From Mycobacterium sp. M26 (lineage in GTDB: Bacteria > Actinomycetota > Actinomycetes > Mycobacteriales > Mycobacteriaceae): a stretch of 64,000 nucleotides of DNA. The position numbers and the translations under genes were made by a program. Positions 47,296 through 55,495 of this stretch are shown here, piece by piece; position 1 is the stretch's first letter; every line of letters begins with the position of its first letter. The notes under the pieces are model-generated. The model was given only the letters and a program-made list of their open reading frames with translations, ran no database searches and was not told the DNA's origin. The stretch lies in contig NZ_LN929908.1 of the NCBI RefSeq assembly GCF_001494595.1, positions 248,001-312,000 on the forward strand, written 5' to 3'.

Positions 47296-47768
47296 TGGCG
47301 AACCAGCTTCCGGTATTCGTGGGCAAACCGGCCTTTGCTGTCGCGCTGGTCGCCGTCTGCGCATTGCTGACCGCGGGGACGGCTAGCGCCGACAATGAGT
47401 ACAATGAGTACGCGGGTCAGACCTACGCGGATGCCTCGCAGGCGATCCAGCGGGCCGGCGGAACCGACACCATCGCCACCGTGGTCGGAGACCAGCTGCC
47501 CACCACGCAATGCCGCGTGACAGGTTCGCGTAGCGCCAGCTTCCTGGACTCCAGCGGCAACAATCCGGGCGGCCGAGTTTTGCTCGACCTGAATTGCAAC
47601 GCCGACCTCGCGTCGCCGGGTAACCCCGGCAACTCAGTGAGCAGTCCGCAGGGCCAGCGGACCATGGAGGATCAACAGGCTCAACAGCAGGCTGAGGCCC
47701 AGCAGAATCAGGGCGACGAGCTGCTGCAATCCGGTGAGGTGCCGGGGGTGCCGGGGCAGATTCCCTAG
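47295..47768 (+). CDS. Secreted protein, tandem paralogue 2
   Basis: A 157-residue exported protein. Signal peptide with core FAVALVAVCALLTAGTASA, then NEYNEYAGQTYADASQAI, IATVVGDQLPTTQCRVTGSR and VLLDLNCNADLASPGNPGNS. A Gln-rich coil (QQAQQQAEAQQNQ) ends the protein. ATG 47295 shares one base with the stop of paralogue 1 (TGATG). The NEYNEY arises from a 9-bp tandem repeat absent in paralogue 3. Function unknown. Confidence 0.8.
   Translation: MANQLPVFVGKPAFAVALVAVCALLTAGTASADNEYNEYAGQTYADASQAIQRAGGTDTIATVVGDQLPTTQCRVTGSRSASFLDSSGNNPGGRVLLDLNCNADLASPGNPGNSVSSPQGQRTMEDQQAQQQAEAQQNQGDELLQSGEVPGVPGQIP
47392..47409 (+). repeat. 9-bp tandem repeat
   Basis: ACAATGAGT is present twice in a row and adds three residues (NEY) just after the predicted signal peptidase site of paralogue 2, in frame. 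Confidence 0.9.
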
Positions 47769-47820
47769 CCTGCGACTTTTCGCGTCCAACTCCCGGGTCG
47801 GTGCCTCTGCGAGGACCGGC

Positions 47821-47855
47821 CTTGTGGAGTACGCTTCCGATTCTGAAGCCACAAG
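47821..47855 (+). promoter_or_regulatory. Two-part hairpin before paralogue 3
   Basis: CTTGTG/CACAAG (47821-47826, 47850-47855) encloses GCTTC/GAAGC (47833-47837, 47845-47849). It lies between paralogues 2 and 3, and may end the first transcript or form part of the leader of the second. Confidence 0.4.
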
Positions 47856-47906
47856 CGTTTCTCCAGTAAACGCGCAGGAAGCGCCCAAGTCGGAGGTAGT
47901 CCAGAC

Positions 47907-48377
47907 GTGAAGAAGCCCTTTGTCCTCGGCATCGGCGCCGTTGGTGTGGCGGCAGCATCGTTCGCGGTCTTCGGCTCGGGTGTCGCCTCGGCGGTCAACG
48001 AGTACGCCGGGCAGACGTACGCCGATGCGGCCCAGGCCATCAGCGACTCCGGCCAGTCCGCCACCATCGCGACCCGGGTGGGCAGCTTCCTGCCTACCGA
48101 CCAGTGCATCGTCACCGGTTCGCGTAGCGCCAACTTCCTCGATTCCAGCGGCACCAACGCCGGTGGTCAGGTGCTTTTGTACCTGAACTGCAACAACAGC
48201 TTCGCCGCGGCCGGTGTGCCGGGCAACTCGATCGGCAGCCCGGAGGGCCGGCAGGCGCGCTCGGACTACGAGGAGAAGCTGGCCGAGCAGCAGGCCGAGG
48301 CCCAGCAGAGCTCGTCGTCCGAGCTCCTCCAGGATGGCCAGGTTCCGGGTGAGGCCGGGCAGGTCGCCGGCGGCTAA
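47907..48377 (+). CDS. Secreted protein, tandem paralogue 3
   Basis: A 156-residue exported protein with signal peptide MKKPFVLGIGAVGVAAASFA and cleavage near GVASA. The mature part, VNEYAGQTYADAAQAISDSG, IATRVGSFLPTDQCIVTGSR and VLLYLNCNNSFAAAGVPGNS, closely matches paralogue 2. It ends in a Gln/Glu/Ser-rich tail. The TYADA..AI...G pattern is only loosely like a PASTA domain. GTG 47907 has GGAGG upstream. Its stop overlaps the convergent TetR gene. Confidence 0.8.
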   Translation: MKKPFVLGIGAVGVAAASFAVFGSGVASAVNEYAGQTYADAAQAISDSGQSATIATRVGSFLPTDQCIVTGSRSANFLDSSGTNAGGQVLLYLNCNNSFAAAGVPGNSIGSPEGRQARSDYEEKLAEQQAEAQQSSSSELLQDGQVPGEAGQVAGG

Positions 48378-48955
48378 CCCGCCACGCGGCTGAGCAGCAG
48401 CTCTACGCAGTAGTCGATGAACTGCTCGCGCGAGGCTGCCAGCCGGCCATCCAGGTAAGCGGTGAACAGCGCCGTCAGTGCGCCGATCAGCCCGGTGGCA
48501 ACCATGTTCTGCACCACCGGGTCGGCGATCTCGGTGAGTTTGCCCTGGAGCAACCTGATGAAGCGCGGCATCCACTCCGCCCCCGAATGGATCAGCACGG
48601 GTTCGACTTCCGGTGCCAGCAGGAGCACCCGTCCGCGTACTGGATCGTCGACCATGAGCGCGACGAATCGCTCGACGGCCTCTCGTGGCGTCGTCGCGGT
48701 CATCAACGCCGCCATCGCGCGGTTGCAGACGTCGTCGTAGACGGCGCGGACGAAATCGTCCCGGTCAGTAAAGCTCTCGTAGAAATAGCGTTCGGTGAGG
48801 CCTGACGTGCGGCACACGGCGCGAACGGTCAGTGCAGGGCCGCGGGCATCACCCAGCAGGGTGACGCCAGCGGCGATCAGTTCGTCGCGGCGCAGCGTCT
48901 GGCGATCCTGCAGCGGCACGCCCGACCAGCGTCCCCGTCGTTGACCCGACGTCAC
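48374..48955 (-). CDS. TetR family transcriptional regulator
   Basis: A 193-residue TetR-type repressor. The N-terminal helix-turn-helix is LTVRAVCRTSGLTERYFYES at about residues 41-60, after an Arg-rich helix (RRDELIAAGVTLLG). GTG 48955. It diverges from the MpaB-like oxygenase gene across 41 nt that hold an imperfect palindrome (48975-48992), so it probably regulates both genes. Confidence 0.9.
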   Translation of the reverse strand: MTSGQRRGRWSGVPLQDRQTLRRDELIAAGVTLLGDARGPALTVRAVCRTSGLTERYFYESFTDRDDFVRAVYDDVCNRAMAALMTATTPREAVERFVALMVDDPVRGRVLLLAPEVEPVLIHSGAEWMPRFIRLLQGKLTEIADPVVQNMVATGLIGALTALFTAYLDGRLAASREQFIDYCVELLLSRVAG

Positions 48956-48974
48956 ATGACTCCTAAGCTTCAGA

Positions 48975-48992
48975 TGACAACATACGTAGTCA
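48975..48992. promoter_or_regulatory. Imperfect palindrome between tetR and the MpaB-like gene
   Basis: TGACAACATACGTAGTCA matches its reverse complement at 14 of 18 positions, with outer arms TGAC/GTCA. It lies 5 nt before the GTG of the oxygenase gene and 20 nt before tetR, a likely operator for the adjacent regulator. Confidence 0.5.
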
Positions 48993-48996
48993 GAAT

Positions 48997-50046
48997 GTGA
49001 AGGTCATCCAGTTGAGCCAAGATACGTCCGCAGCGCACCCGGACACCACTGACGGCGCGCCGGTCGGGGCGGGTTGTCCGGTGACGGCGGGCGGCTACGA
49101 CACACCGCCGGATGTTCTCGGCCCGGATTCGCTGACCTGGCAGTACTTCGGCGACTGGCGTGGCCTCCTGCAAGGCCCCTGGGCGGGATCGATGCAAAAC
49201 ATGCATCCGCAGCTGGGTGCGGCCGTCCAGGAGCACTCGATCTTCTTCCGGGAGCGGCTTCCGCGGCTGCTGCGCTCGCTGTATCCCATCGGCGGGGTGG
49301 TCTTCGACGGCGATCGAGCCCCGGTCACCGGCGCCGAGGTGCGCGACTACCACATCCCGATCAAGGGTGTGGACGAGCAGGGGCGTCGCTACAGCGCCCT
49401 GAACCCGGAGGTCTTCTATTGGGCGCACGCGACGTTCTTCATGGGCACCATCCTCACCGCCGAGCACTTCGGTGATGGGCTCACCGAGGACCAGAAGCGC
49501 CAGCTGTTCGACGAGCACATCACCTGGTACCGGATGTACGGCATGAGTATGCGTCCGGTACCCCAGAGCTGGGAGGACTTCCAGCTCTACTGGGACCACA
49601 TGTGCCGCAACGTTCTGGAGAACAACTGGGCGACCCGTGAGGTGCTCGACCTATCGACCATGCCGAAACATCCGTCACTGCAATGGGTTCCGGACCCGAT
49701 ATGGTCGGCCTACCTGAAGGTGATGGGACCGTTCGCGGTGTGGCTGACCGTCGGGCTCTACGACGAACCGGTCCGGAAGTTGATGGGCTACACGTGGTCG
49801 CGGCGCGACGAGCGGCTGCACTGGCTGTTCGGCCGGTCGGTCAACCTGGTGTTCAAGCTGCTGCCCCCGCGCCGGCGCATGCACCCGCGCGCGCGTGCCG
49901 GTTGGGACCGTGCGACCGGACGCATTCCCGCTGACGCGCCCCTGCTGCACACGCCCGCACGCAACCTGCCGCCGGTCGATCACCGCGACAACGGTATTCA
50001 CTACCTCGGCGCGACGTGTCCGGTCCAGAAGGCGCCGTCGAAGTAA
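48997..50046 (+). CDS. Oxygenase MpaB-family protein (DUF2236)
   Basis: A 349-residue protein of the MpaB/latex-clearing oxygenase-like DUF2236 family, which binds heme in characterised members. Motifs are QYFGDWRGLLQGPWAGSMQN, EVFYWAHATFFMGTI (His near residue 148), DEHITWYRMYGMSMRPVP and YWDHMCRNVLENNW. The substrate is unknown. GTG 48997. Its last 46 nt overlap the convergent DUF2510-like gene. Confidence 0.87.
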   Translation: MKVIQLSQDTSAAHPDTTDGAPVGAGCPVTAGGYDTPPDVLGPDSLTWQYFGDWRGLLQGPWAGSMQNMHPQLGAAVQEHSIFFRERLPRLLRSLYPIGGVVFDGDRAPVTGAEVRDYHIPIKGVDEQGRRYSALNPEVFYWAHATFFMGTILTAEHFGDGLTEDQKRQLFDEHITWYRMYGMSMRPVPQSWEDFQLYWDHMCRNVLENNWATREVLDLSTMPKHPSLQWVPDPIWSAYLKVMGPFAVWLTVGLYDEPVRKLMGYTWSRRDERLHWLFGRSVNLVFKLLPPRRRMHPRARAGWDRATGRIPADAPLLHTPARNLPPVDHRDNGIHYLGATCPVQKAPSK

Positions 50047-50357
50047 CGCCACTGCCGGTTGTATCCCGGATCGGGAAACCACCCCGATTGCACCGGCGGG
50101 AACCGCCCGTAGAGGCCACGCGGGTCGCCTGCCAAGCTCAGGGTGTGTTCGTAGTCGGCGCGGGCGCGCAACGCGGCCCTCGTGCGGGCGGCGGACCGCA
50201 GTGCCCGCCGCAGCCAGACCGCCGCCACCGCACCCGCTGTCAGGGCGACGGGCAGGTACCAACCGTGGGCCAGCGCCCAGCAGGGTAGGCCGACGAATCC
50301 GACGGCCAGCACGGGGTGGCGTCGCCAGAAAGGCAGAGAAATGCGAGGGTCGGCCAC
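50001..50357 (-). CDS. Membrane protein with a C-terminal DUF2510-like motif
   Basis: A 118-residue protein with two hydrophobic stretches (HPVLAVGFVGLPCWALAH and YLPVALTAGAVAAVWL), a basic linker and a C-terminal SGWFPDPGYNRQWRYFDGAF followed by WTGH, the DUF2510 pattern common in actinobacterial membrane proteins. Function unknown. The end overlaps the MpaB-like gene by 46 nt on the other strand. Confidence 0.75.
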   Translation of the reverse strand: MADPRISLPFWRRHPVLAVGFVGLPCWALAHGWYLPVALTAGAVAAVWLRRALRSAARTRAALRARADYEHTLSLAGDPRGLYGRFPPVQSGWFPDPGYNRQWRYFDGAFWTGHVAPR

Positions 50358-50380
50358 GTCTCGAGTTTAGGCGGGATCGG

Positions 50381-50539
50381 TCAGCGGCCCTGGCCGGTCG
50401 TGAAGGCCGAACACCAGATCGCATAGGTAGCCGCGGTGGCGATGTCGTCGATCGCTTCCTCATCGCCGCCGAGTTTGCGAACGGTGTCGGCGATCGCGAA
50501 TCGTACGACATCGGTCGAGGTGACCCATGGGCTGTTCAT
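50381..50539 (-). CDS. Small protein of unknown function, 52 residues
   Basis: A short frame encoding MNSPWVTSTDVVRFAIADTV, then RKLGGDEEAIDDIATAATY and a C-terminal AIWCSAFTTGQGR. ATG 50539 is preceded by AGGAGAGCTCT, a good RBS. The composition (mostly helix-forming, no signal peptide) looks like a real cytosolic protein. I do not recognise the family. Confidence 0.7.
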   Translation of the reverse strand: MNSPWVTSTDVVRFAIADTVRKLGGDEEAIDDIATAATYAIWCSAFTTGQGR

Positions 50540-50989
50540 AGAGCTCTCCTGAACGATCCCGACCTAACGTTTCACTCTACTTACCCGTTGCTGAGATGCC
50601 TCACACATTCGCCACCGGAAATGTCATATTCTGCCGACTGCGCCCGGATAAAAATTGCCGCGTGCGTATCCCGCAAACTCGTTACAGTGCTGCTGCCCTT
50701 GATCTTTGGCGGAAGATCCTTGCCGACGGGAAAGTCTCATCGCGGCTCTGCGCGGTTCTCGGTGAGTATGGTGAACGCCGACGATTCTTTCCGAAGAGAA
50801 TTTAGCTGCCGGCGGGCGACATGGAGACTGCGGCGGGGTGTCGGGCGCGAGATTCGTAATTCGGAACGCATGTTGCGCGCCATGAGTCATTGCGTGCTGA
50901 CCGTCGCTCTCGAGTGCATCCACGAACTGTGGGGCGTCGGGCGTATCACGCCGCAGACCGAGCCGGTCAAGGCCGACGAGCCGTGTCGG
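50540..50989. other. 450-bp stretch without a convincing gene
   Basis: This region is visibly less GC-rich than its surroundings. It contains a 69-codon frame on the plus strand (50596-50805) and a longer one that runs into the tRNA-Lys, but neither has a good RBS or recognisable protein. No repeat or RNA structure stood out. Confidence 0.4.
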
Positions 50990-51062
50990 TGCCCCCACTA
51001 GGACTCGAACCTAGGACCTGCGGATTAAAAGTCCGTAGCTCTACCAACTGAGCTATAGGGGC
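50990..51062 (-). tRNA. tRNA-Lys (anticodon TTT)
   Basis: A 73-nt cloverleaf on the minus strand: acceptor GCCCCTA/TGGGGGC, D-arm GCTCAGTTGGTAGAGC, anticodon loop CTTTTAA, T-arm CTAGGTTCGAGTCCTAG. The 3' CCA is not encoded. One A-C mismatch closes the anticodon stem. Confidence 0.96.
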
Positions 51063-51183
51063 GCGACGGACAGGATACTGCCTCCGGTTCGGGGTCCTGG
51101 TTTTGGGATTGGGCTCCCAGTGCCCTAAGCTAACGACGCTCCAGCGTTGACTCGTTGTGAGTACCCCGAAGAGATTCGGCCGG

Positions 51184-51256
51184 GCCCCCATCGTCTAGTG
51201 GCCTAGGACGCCGCCCTTTCACGGCGGTAGCACGGGTTCGAATCCCGTTGGGGGTA
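51184..51256 (+). tRNA. tRNA-Glu (anticodon TTC)
   Basis: A 73-nt cloverleaf: acceptor GCCCCCA/TGGGGGT, anticodon loop CTTTCAC, T-arm CGGGTTCGAATCCCG. CCA is not encoded. Confidence 0.96.
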
Positions 51257-51287
51257 CGCACGACACGGAAACGTGAAGGCACATCAA

Positions 51288-51364
51288 GGCCCTGTGGCGC
51301 AGTTGGTTAGCGCGCCGCCCTGTCACGGCGGAGGTCGCGGGTTCGAGTCCCGTCAGGGTCGCCA
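51288..51364 (+). tRNA. tRNA-Asp (anticodon GTC)
   Basis: Acceptor GGCCCTG/CAGGGTC, D-arm GCGCAGTTGGTTAGCGC, anticodon loop CTGTCAC, T-arm GCGGGTTCGAGTCCCGT. The CCA end is encoded (51362-51364). Confidence 0.96.
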
Positions 51365-51405
51365 TGTTTGTGGTGAGGCACTTAGGGTTGGACAGGGTGC
51401 CTTCC

Positions 51406-51479
51406 GGCCAGGTAGCTCAGTTGGTACGAGCGTCCGCCTGAAAAGCGGAAGGTCGCCGGTTCGATCCCGGCCCTGGCCA
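51406..51479 (+). tRNA. tRNA-Phe (anticodon GAA)
   Basis: Acceptor GGCCAGG/CCTGGCC, D-arm GCTCAGTTGGTACGAGC, anticodon loop CTGAAAA, T-arm GCCGGTTCGATCCCGGC. CCA is not encoded. Confidence 0.95.
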
Positions 51480-51572
51480 CTCAAGCGGTTCCGGTTTGAT
51501 GCTCGTCGTCATTCCGCAACGCCGTTCTCGAATCCTCAGCGCTCTTCTGCCCTCCCCAATAGCATTTAATGC

Positions 51573-52106
51573 ATGTCAATTCCGGGGGGGACTAAACATG
51601 CGGTCCCAGAAAATGAAGTCACTGTTGGTACTGCGGGTGGATCTCAGAAAGCATCTGTGGGCGGCAGCGAGAAATCGCGGTTTGTCTTGCCGTTGCTGCT
51701 TGGCATTCTTGTCTGCCTGATCAATGCCCTTGTCGCGTTTCGGCTCGGGCGGACCGTCTTCCAGGACAAGCCACAGGGCACCACTGCGTTCGCTCTGGTC
51801 GCCACCAGCCTGGTCGCCGGCGTCTTCCTGATTGGGTATGCCTTTGCGCAGCGCCACACCGATGCTGACGACAAACGCTCGTTGGCGGTCCCACTCGTTG
51901 TGGCCCTGGTGGGAGCCATTGCCACGATTGTGGCTGCGCGTGCAGCGGAGCCGGAAGTCCTCGGTCCAGTCGCGCCGACACCGTGCATTGATCTTTATGG
52001 TCAGGCCTTGTCGATCAATAAAGACCATCCCAACTTCAAAATGTTGGCGACGGATCGGGATGAAGTGCGGTGCAAGATTAATTCAGTTATCAAAATGTCG
52101 CAGTGA
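51573..52106 (+). CDS. Hypothetical membrane protein beside the tRNA cluster
   Basis: A 177-residue protein with a polar N-terminus and three hydrophobic segments (RFVLPLLLGILVCLINALVA, AFALVATSLVAGVFLIGYAF, LAVPLVVALVGAIATIVAA). A C-terminal tail with two Cys (TPCIDLYGQALSINKDHP, VRCKINSVIK) would lie outside the membrane. No family recognised. ATG 51573 has no clear RBS. Its base composition looks less GC-rich than that of its neighbours, and it sits just after tRNA-Phe, so transfer is possible. Confidence 0.62.
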   Translation: MSIPGGTKHAVPENEVTVGTAGGSQKASVGGSEKSRFVLPLLLGILVCLINALVAFRLGRTVFQDKPQGTTAFALVATSLVAGVFLIGYAFAQRHTDADDKRSLAVPLVVALVGAIATIVAARAAEPEVLGPVAPTPCIDLYGQALSINKDHPNFKMLATDRDEVRCKINSVIKMSQ

Positions 52107-52227
52107 ACGTTCGTCGATAGCTCGCCGGGCACGGACCGGTGTCCGCCTCAGGACCGCGCTCTACCGCAACTCTTGCCGTATGTCTTACAGTTGACACCAC
52201 TTCAACGCTCCCGACCCAGGAGGCGCG

Positions 52228-53064
52228 GTGTCTCGCGTGGCGCGGTTCGACGGCAAACAGGCGATCGTGACGGGCGCCGGATCGGGCATCGGCGCAGCCC
52301 TGTGCCGCGCGCTGGCCAATGCCGGAGCCGAGGTGATGTGCACCGATATCGACGGCGAGGCTGCCCAGCGCACCGCCGACACCCTGGGCACACCCGGCAG
52401 TGCCCGCCAACTCGACGTCACCGATGCGGCCGCGGTGCAGAACGTGGTGGACGACGTCGTCGACCGCTCGGGTCGGATCGACCTGATGTTCAACAACGCC
52501 GGCATCACCTGGGGCGGTGACACCGAACTGCTCACCCTCGATCAGTGGAACGCCATCATCGACGTCAACATCCGCGGCGTCGTCCACGGAGTCCATGCCG
52601 CCTACCCGCACATGGTCCGCCAGGGCAGTGGGCACATCGTCAACACGGCCTCCATGGCCGGCCTGGCGGCCGCCGGCCGCATCACCAGTTACGTCATGAC
52701 CAAACACGCCGTTGTGGGGCTCTCGCTGGCGCTGCGGTCGGAGGCGGCGGGCCGCGGTGTCGGTGTGCTCGCGATCTGTCCCACCGCCGTCGACACCCCG
52801 ATCCTGGACAAGGGCTGGCTCGGCGACTTCAACGGCCGCGAGTTCTATCAGATGGGACAGCGCTCCACGAGCTTCCACAGCCCGGACAGGCTGGCCGCCG
52901 ACACCCTGACCGCCGTCGCCCGCAACAAAGCACTGCTGGTCACGCCGCGCCAGGCTCAGGTCGCATGGCTGTTCGCGCGGCTGGCGCCGGGGCTGCTCAA
53001 CCGAATGGCGGCGCGGTTCGTGTCCGGGCAGCGTTCCGCTGACGAGCGGTCGATGACACTATGA
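52228..53064 (+). CDS. Short-chain dehydrogenase/reductase (SDR)
   Basis: A 278-residue classical SDR: VTGAGSGIGAALCRAL near residue 14, NNAG near 90, Ser in NTASMAGL. The catalytic Tyr-Lys region reads ITSYVMTKHAVVG. GTG 52228 has AGGAGG upstream. It opens a four-gene operon with a kinase-fold protein, a flavin monooxygenase and a hydrolase, joined by 4-nt overlaps or short gaps. It likely interconverts an alcohol and a ketone on that route. Confidence 0.9.
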   Translation: MSRVARFDGKQAIVTGAGSGIGAALCRALANAGAEVMCTDIDGEAAQRTADTLGTPGSARQLDVTDAAAVQNVVDDVVDRSGRIDLMFNNAGITWGGDTELLTLDQWNAIIDVNIRGVVHGVHAAYPHMVRQGSGHIVNTASMAGLAAAGRITSYVMTKHAVVGLSLALRSEAAGRGVGVLAICPTAVDTPILDKGWLGDFNGREFYQMGQRSTSFHSPDRLAADTLTAVARNKALLVTPRQAQVAWLFARLAPGLLNRMAARFVSGQRSADERSMTL

Positions 53065-54137
53065 GCGATGTGTCTACTATTCCCCGGTACCCCTCCGACG
53101 TGACCCCCGCCTGGCTGGCGTCGATCCTCGCCGGACGCGCAACGGCGACGGACGTCACCTCGGTCGACGTTCGTCCGGTCGGGACGGGACAGACGGGTGC
53201 CACCTTCCGGGTGACGGCCACTTACGCGGCCAATCCGCACGGCCTGCCCGACACCTTCATCCTCAAACTGCCCTCAGGCGACGACGCCGTCCGCGACCGG
53301 GTGTCCCTGGGCTACCGCAGCGAGAGCGCCTTCTACCAATCGGTCGCTGATCGGGTGACGATCCCGATCCCGGAATGCTTCCACTGCGAGATCGCTGACG
53401 AGGGAGCCAGTTTCGCGCTGCTGCTGGCCGACCAGGCGCCGGCGGTCCAGGGTGACCAGATCGCCGGCTGCGGGGTCGAGCAGGCGCGGCTGGCAGTGCG
53501 GGCACTGGCCGGACTGCACGCGCCCACCTGGTGCGATCCACACTGGCAGACCTTCGAAGGCCTGGCCATGACCATCACCGGGGAAGATGCGATGCGCGGC
53601 CTGGGTGACATCTCGAAGATTGCCGCCGACATCACCAGGGACAAACTGGCCGGCAAGCTCAGTGACGCCGACGCCGAGACGCTGTCCGCGTCGATGGCGG
53701 CGGTCACCCCCTGGCTGCTGGGCGCACCCGACCGCTTCGCTCTGCTGCACGGCGACTACCGGCTGGACAACCTGCTCTTCGACGGCGACCGCATCACCGT
53801 CGTGGACTGGCAGACCCTCGGCGTCGGTCTGGCCGGCCGGGATCTCGCCTACTTCACCGGCACCAGCCTGGAACCCGAGTTGCGTGCGGACGTCGAGAAG
53901 GACCTGGTGGCCGACTATCACCGAGCACTGACCGAGCAGGGCGTCACCGACTACGACCTGGAGACCTGCTGGCTGGACTATCGTCTCGGCATGATCCAGG
54001 TTCCGCTGATCTCCGGGCTGGGGTGTGCGTTCTCGGTCGAGACCGAGCGCGGCGACGACATGATGGCGGCGATGCTGCGCCGCGGTTGTCAGGCGATCCG
54101 CGAGCTGGAGACCCTTGACCTCATCGCAGCCGAGTAG
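53061..54137 (+). CDS. Aminoglycoside-phosphotransferase-fold kinase (ACAD10/11 or LvaA-like)
   Basis: A 358-residue APH-fold kinase. The catalytic loop HGDYRLDNL is at residues 230-238 (Asp232, Asn237), and the metal-binding Asp249 lies in ITVVDWQTLG. The N-terminal lobe has LKLPSGDD with the ATP-binding Lys. Similar kinases beside acyl-CoA dehydrogenases phosphorylate 4-hydroxyacyl-CoA (LvaA; the kinase part of ACAD10/11). An antibiotic kinase role is less likely given the catabolic neighbours. It overlaps the SDR stop by 4 nt. Confidence 0.87.
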   Translation: MSDVSTIPRYPSDVTPAWLASILAGRATATDVTSVDVRPVGTGQTGATFRVTATYAANPHGLPDTFILKLPSGDDAVRDRVSLGYRSESAFYQSVADRVTIPIPECFHCEIADEGASFALLLADQAPAVQGDQIAGCGVEQARLAVRALAGLHAPTWCDPHWQTFEGLAMTITGEDAMRGLGDISKIAADITRDKLAGKLSDADAETLSASMAAVTPWLLGAPDRFALLHGDYRLDNLLFDGDRITVVDWQTLGVGLAGRDLAYFTGTSLEPELRADVEKDLVADYHRALTEQGVTDYDLETCWLDYRLGMIQVPLISGLGCAFSVETERGDDMMAAMLRRGCQAIRELETLDLIAAE

Positions 54138-54145
54138 GAGCACAG

Positions 54146-55495
54146 ATGGGTGACACCCTGCCCCGCACCGCGGTCATCGGCGCCGGTATCAGCGGCTTGA
54201 CATCGGGCAAGATGCTGAAGGACTACGGCGTTCCGCACACCACTTTCGAGCTGTCCGACCGGATCGGCGGCAACTGGGCTTTCGGTAACCCGAACGGGCT
54301 CAGCAGCGCCTACCGCTCGCTGCACATCGACACGTCCAAACAACGGTTGTCGTTCAAGGACTTTCCGATCCCCGAGCACTTCCCGTCCTTCCCGCACCAC
54401 AGCGAGATCAAGGCCTACCTCGACTCCTACGCCGAGACCTTCGGGCTGCTGGACAACATCGAGTTCAACAACGGCGTCCAGCACGCCGCACCGCGACCCG
54501 ACGGTGGCTGGGACATCACCGACCAGCAGGGCACTACCCGAGAGTTCGACCTCCTGGTGGTCGGCAACGGCCACCACTGGGACGCCCGCTATCCGAACTT
54601 TCCCGGCGAATTCACCGGCGAGACAATCCATTCCCACCACTACATCGATCCGCAGACACCGCTGAACCTCACCGGTAAGCGAATCCTGGTGGTCGGCATC
54701 GGCAACAGCGCCGCCGACATCACCGTCGAACTGTCGTCGAAAACGCTGCAGAACACCGTCACCCTCTCGACGCGGTCCAGTGCCTGGATCGTGCCCAAGT
54801 ACATCGCCGGGCGGCCCGGGGACTCGGTGTGGAAAACCTCGCCGTACATCCCGTTGTCCTGGCAGCGCAAGGCCGTTCAGCTGATGGCCCCTTACATGGG
54901 TGTGGACCCCACGCTCTACGGTCTGCCCGCCCCGAACCACAAGCTCTTCGAGGCACACCCGACCCAGTCGGTCGAATTGCCGCTGCGACTGGGCTCCGGT
55001 GACGTGACCCCCAAGCCCAACGTGTCCCGGCTCGACGGCGACACCGTCCACTTCGAGGACGGCACCAGCGCGGTGTTCGACGCCATCGTGTACGCGACCG
55101 GGTACAACATCACGTTCCCGTTCTTCGACCCCGACTTCATCAGCGCGCCCGACAACAACATCCGGCTCTACAAGCGAATGTTCAAGCCCGGCTTGGACAA
55201 CCTGGTCTTCATCGGCTTCGCCCAGGCCATCCCCACGCTGTTCCCGTTCATCGAATGTCAGGCCAAGCTGATGGCGGCCTACGCCGTCGGCCGCTACGCA
55301 CTGCCGCCGGCCGCTGAGATGGAGCGGATCATCGACGCCGACCAGAAGAAATACGTCGGCCATTGCGTCGACCGCCCGAGACATACCCAGCAGGTCGACT
55401 ACTTCCACTACGAGCACGACATCCGCACCCGCGAATTCCCGGCCGGTGTCAAGCGGGCCGAGCTGCGCCGCCGCCGCACCAAGGAAGCCGTATGA
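54146..55495 (+). CDS. Flavin-containing monooxygenase
   Basis: A 449-residue class B flavoprotein monooxygenase. The FAD motif GAGISGL is at residues 12-18, the FMO signature FTGETIHSHHY near 155-165, the NADPH motif VVGIGNSAAD near 178, and YATGYN near 315. FMOs oxidise N or S atoms, and some perform Baeyer-Villiger oxidation of ketones. The classical BVMO fingerprint (ending HxxxW) is absent. ATG 54146. The next gene overlaps its stop (ATGA). Confidence 0.9.
   Translation: MGDTLPRTAVIGAGISGLTSGKMLKDYGVPHTTFELSDRIGGNWAFGNPNGLSSAYRSLHIDTSKQRLSFKDFPIPEHFPSFPHHSEIKAYLDSYAETFGLLDNIEFNNGVQHAAPRPDGGWDITDQQGTTREFDLLVVGNGHHWDARYPNFPGEFTGETIHSHHYIDPQTPLNLTGKRILVVGIGNSAADITVELSSKTLQNTVTLSTRSSAWIVPKYIAGRPGDSVWKTSPYIPLSWQRKAVQLMAPYMGVDPTLYGLPAPNHKLFEAHPTQSVELPLRLGSGDVTPKPNVSRLDGDTVHFEDGTSAVFDAIVYATGYNITFPFFDPDFISAPDNNIRLYKRMFKPGLDNLVFIGFAQAIPTLFPFIECQAKLMAAYAVGRYALPPAAEMERIIDADQKKYVGHCVDRPRHTQQVDYFHYEHDIRTREFPAGVKRAELRRRRTKEAV

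Noticed and set aside
50624-51001. Open frames on both strands running into tRNA-Lys
   Set aside because: They overlap the tRNA and lack a RBS and any known domain.
53061-54137. Aminoglycoside resistance gene
   Set aside because: The fold is shared, but the gene is embedded in a catabolic operon beside acyl-CoA genes, favouring a hydroxyacyl-CoA kinase-like role.
54146-55495. Classical Baeyer-Villiger monooxygenase
   Set aside because: The fingerprint ends in HxxxY (FTGETIHSHHY), the FMO form, not the HxxxW form of type I BVMOs; Baeyer-Villiger activity remains only a possibility.
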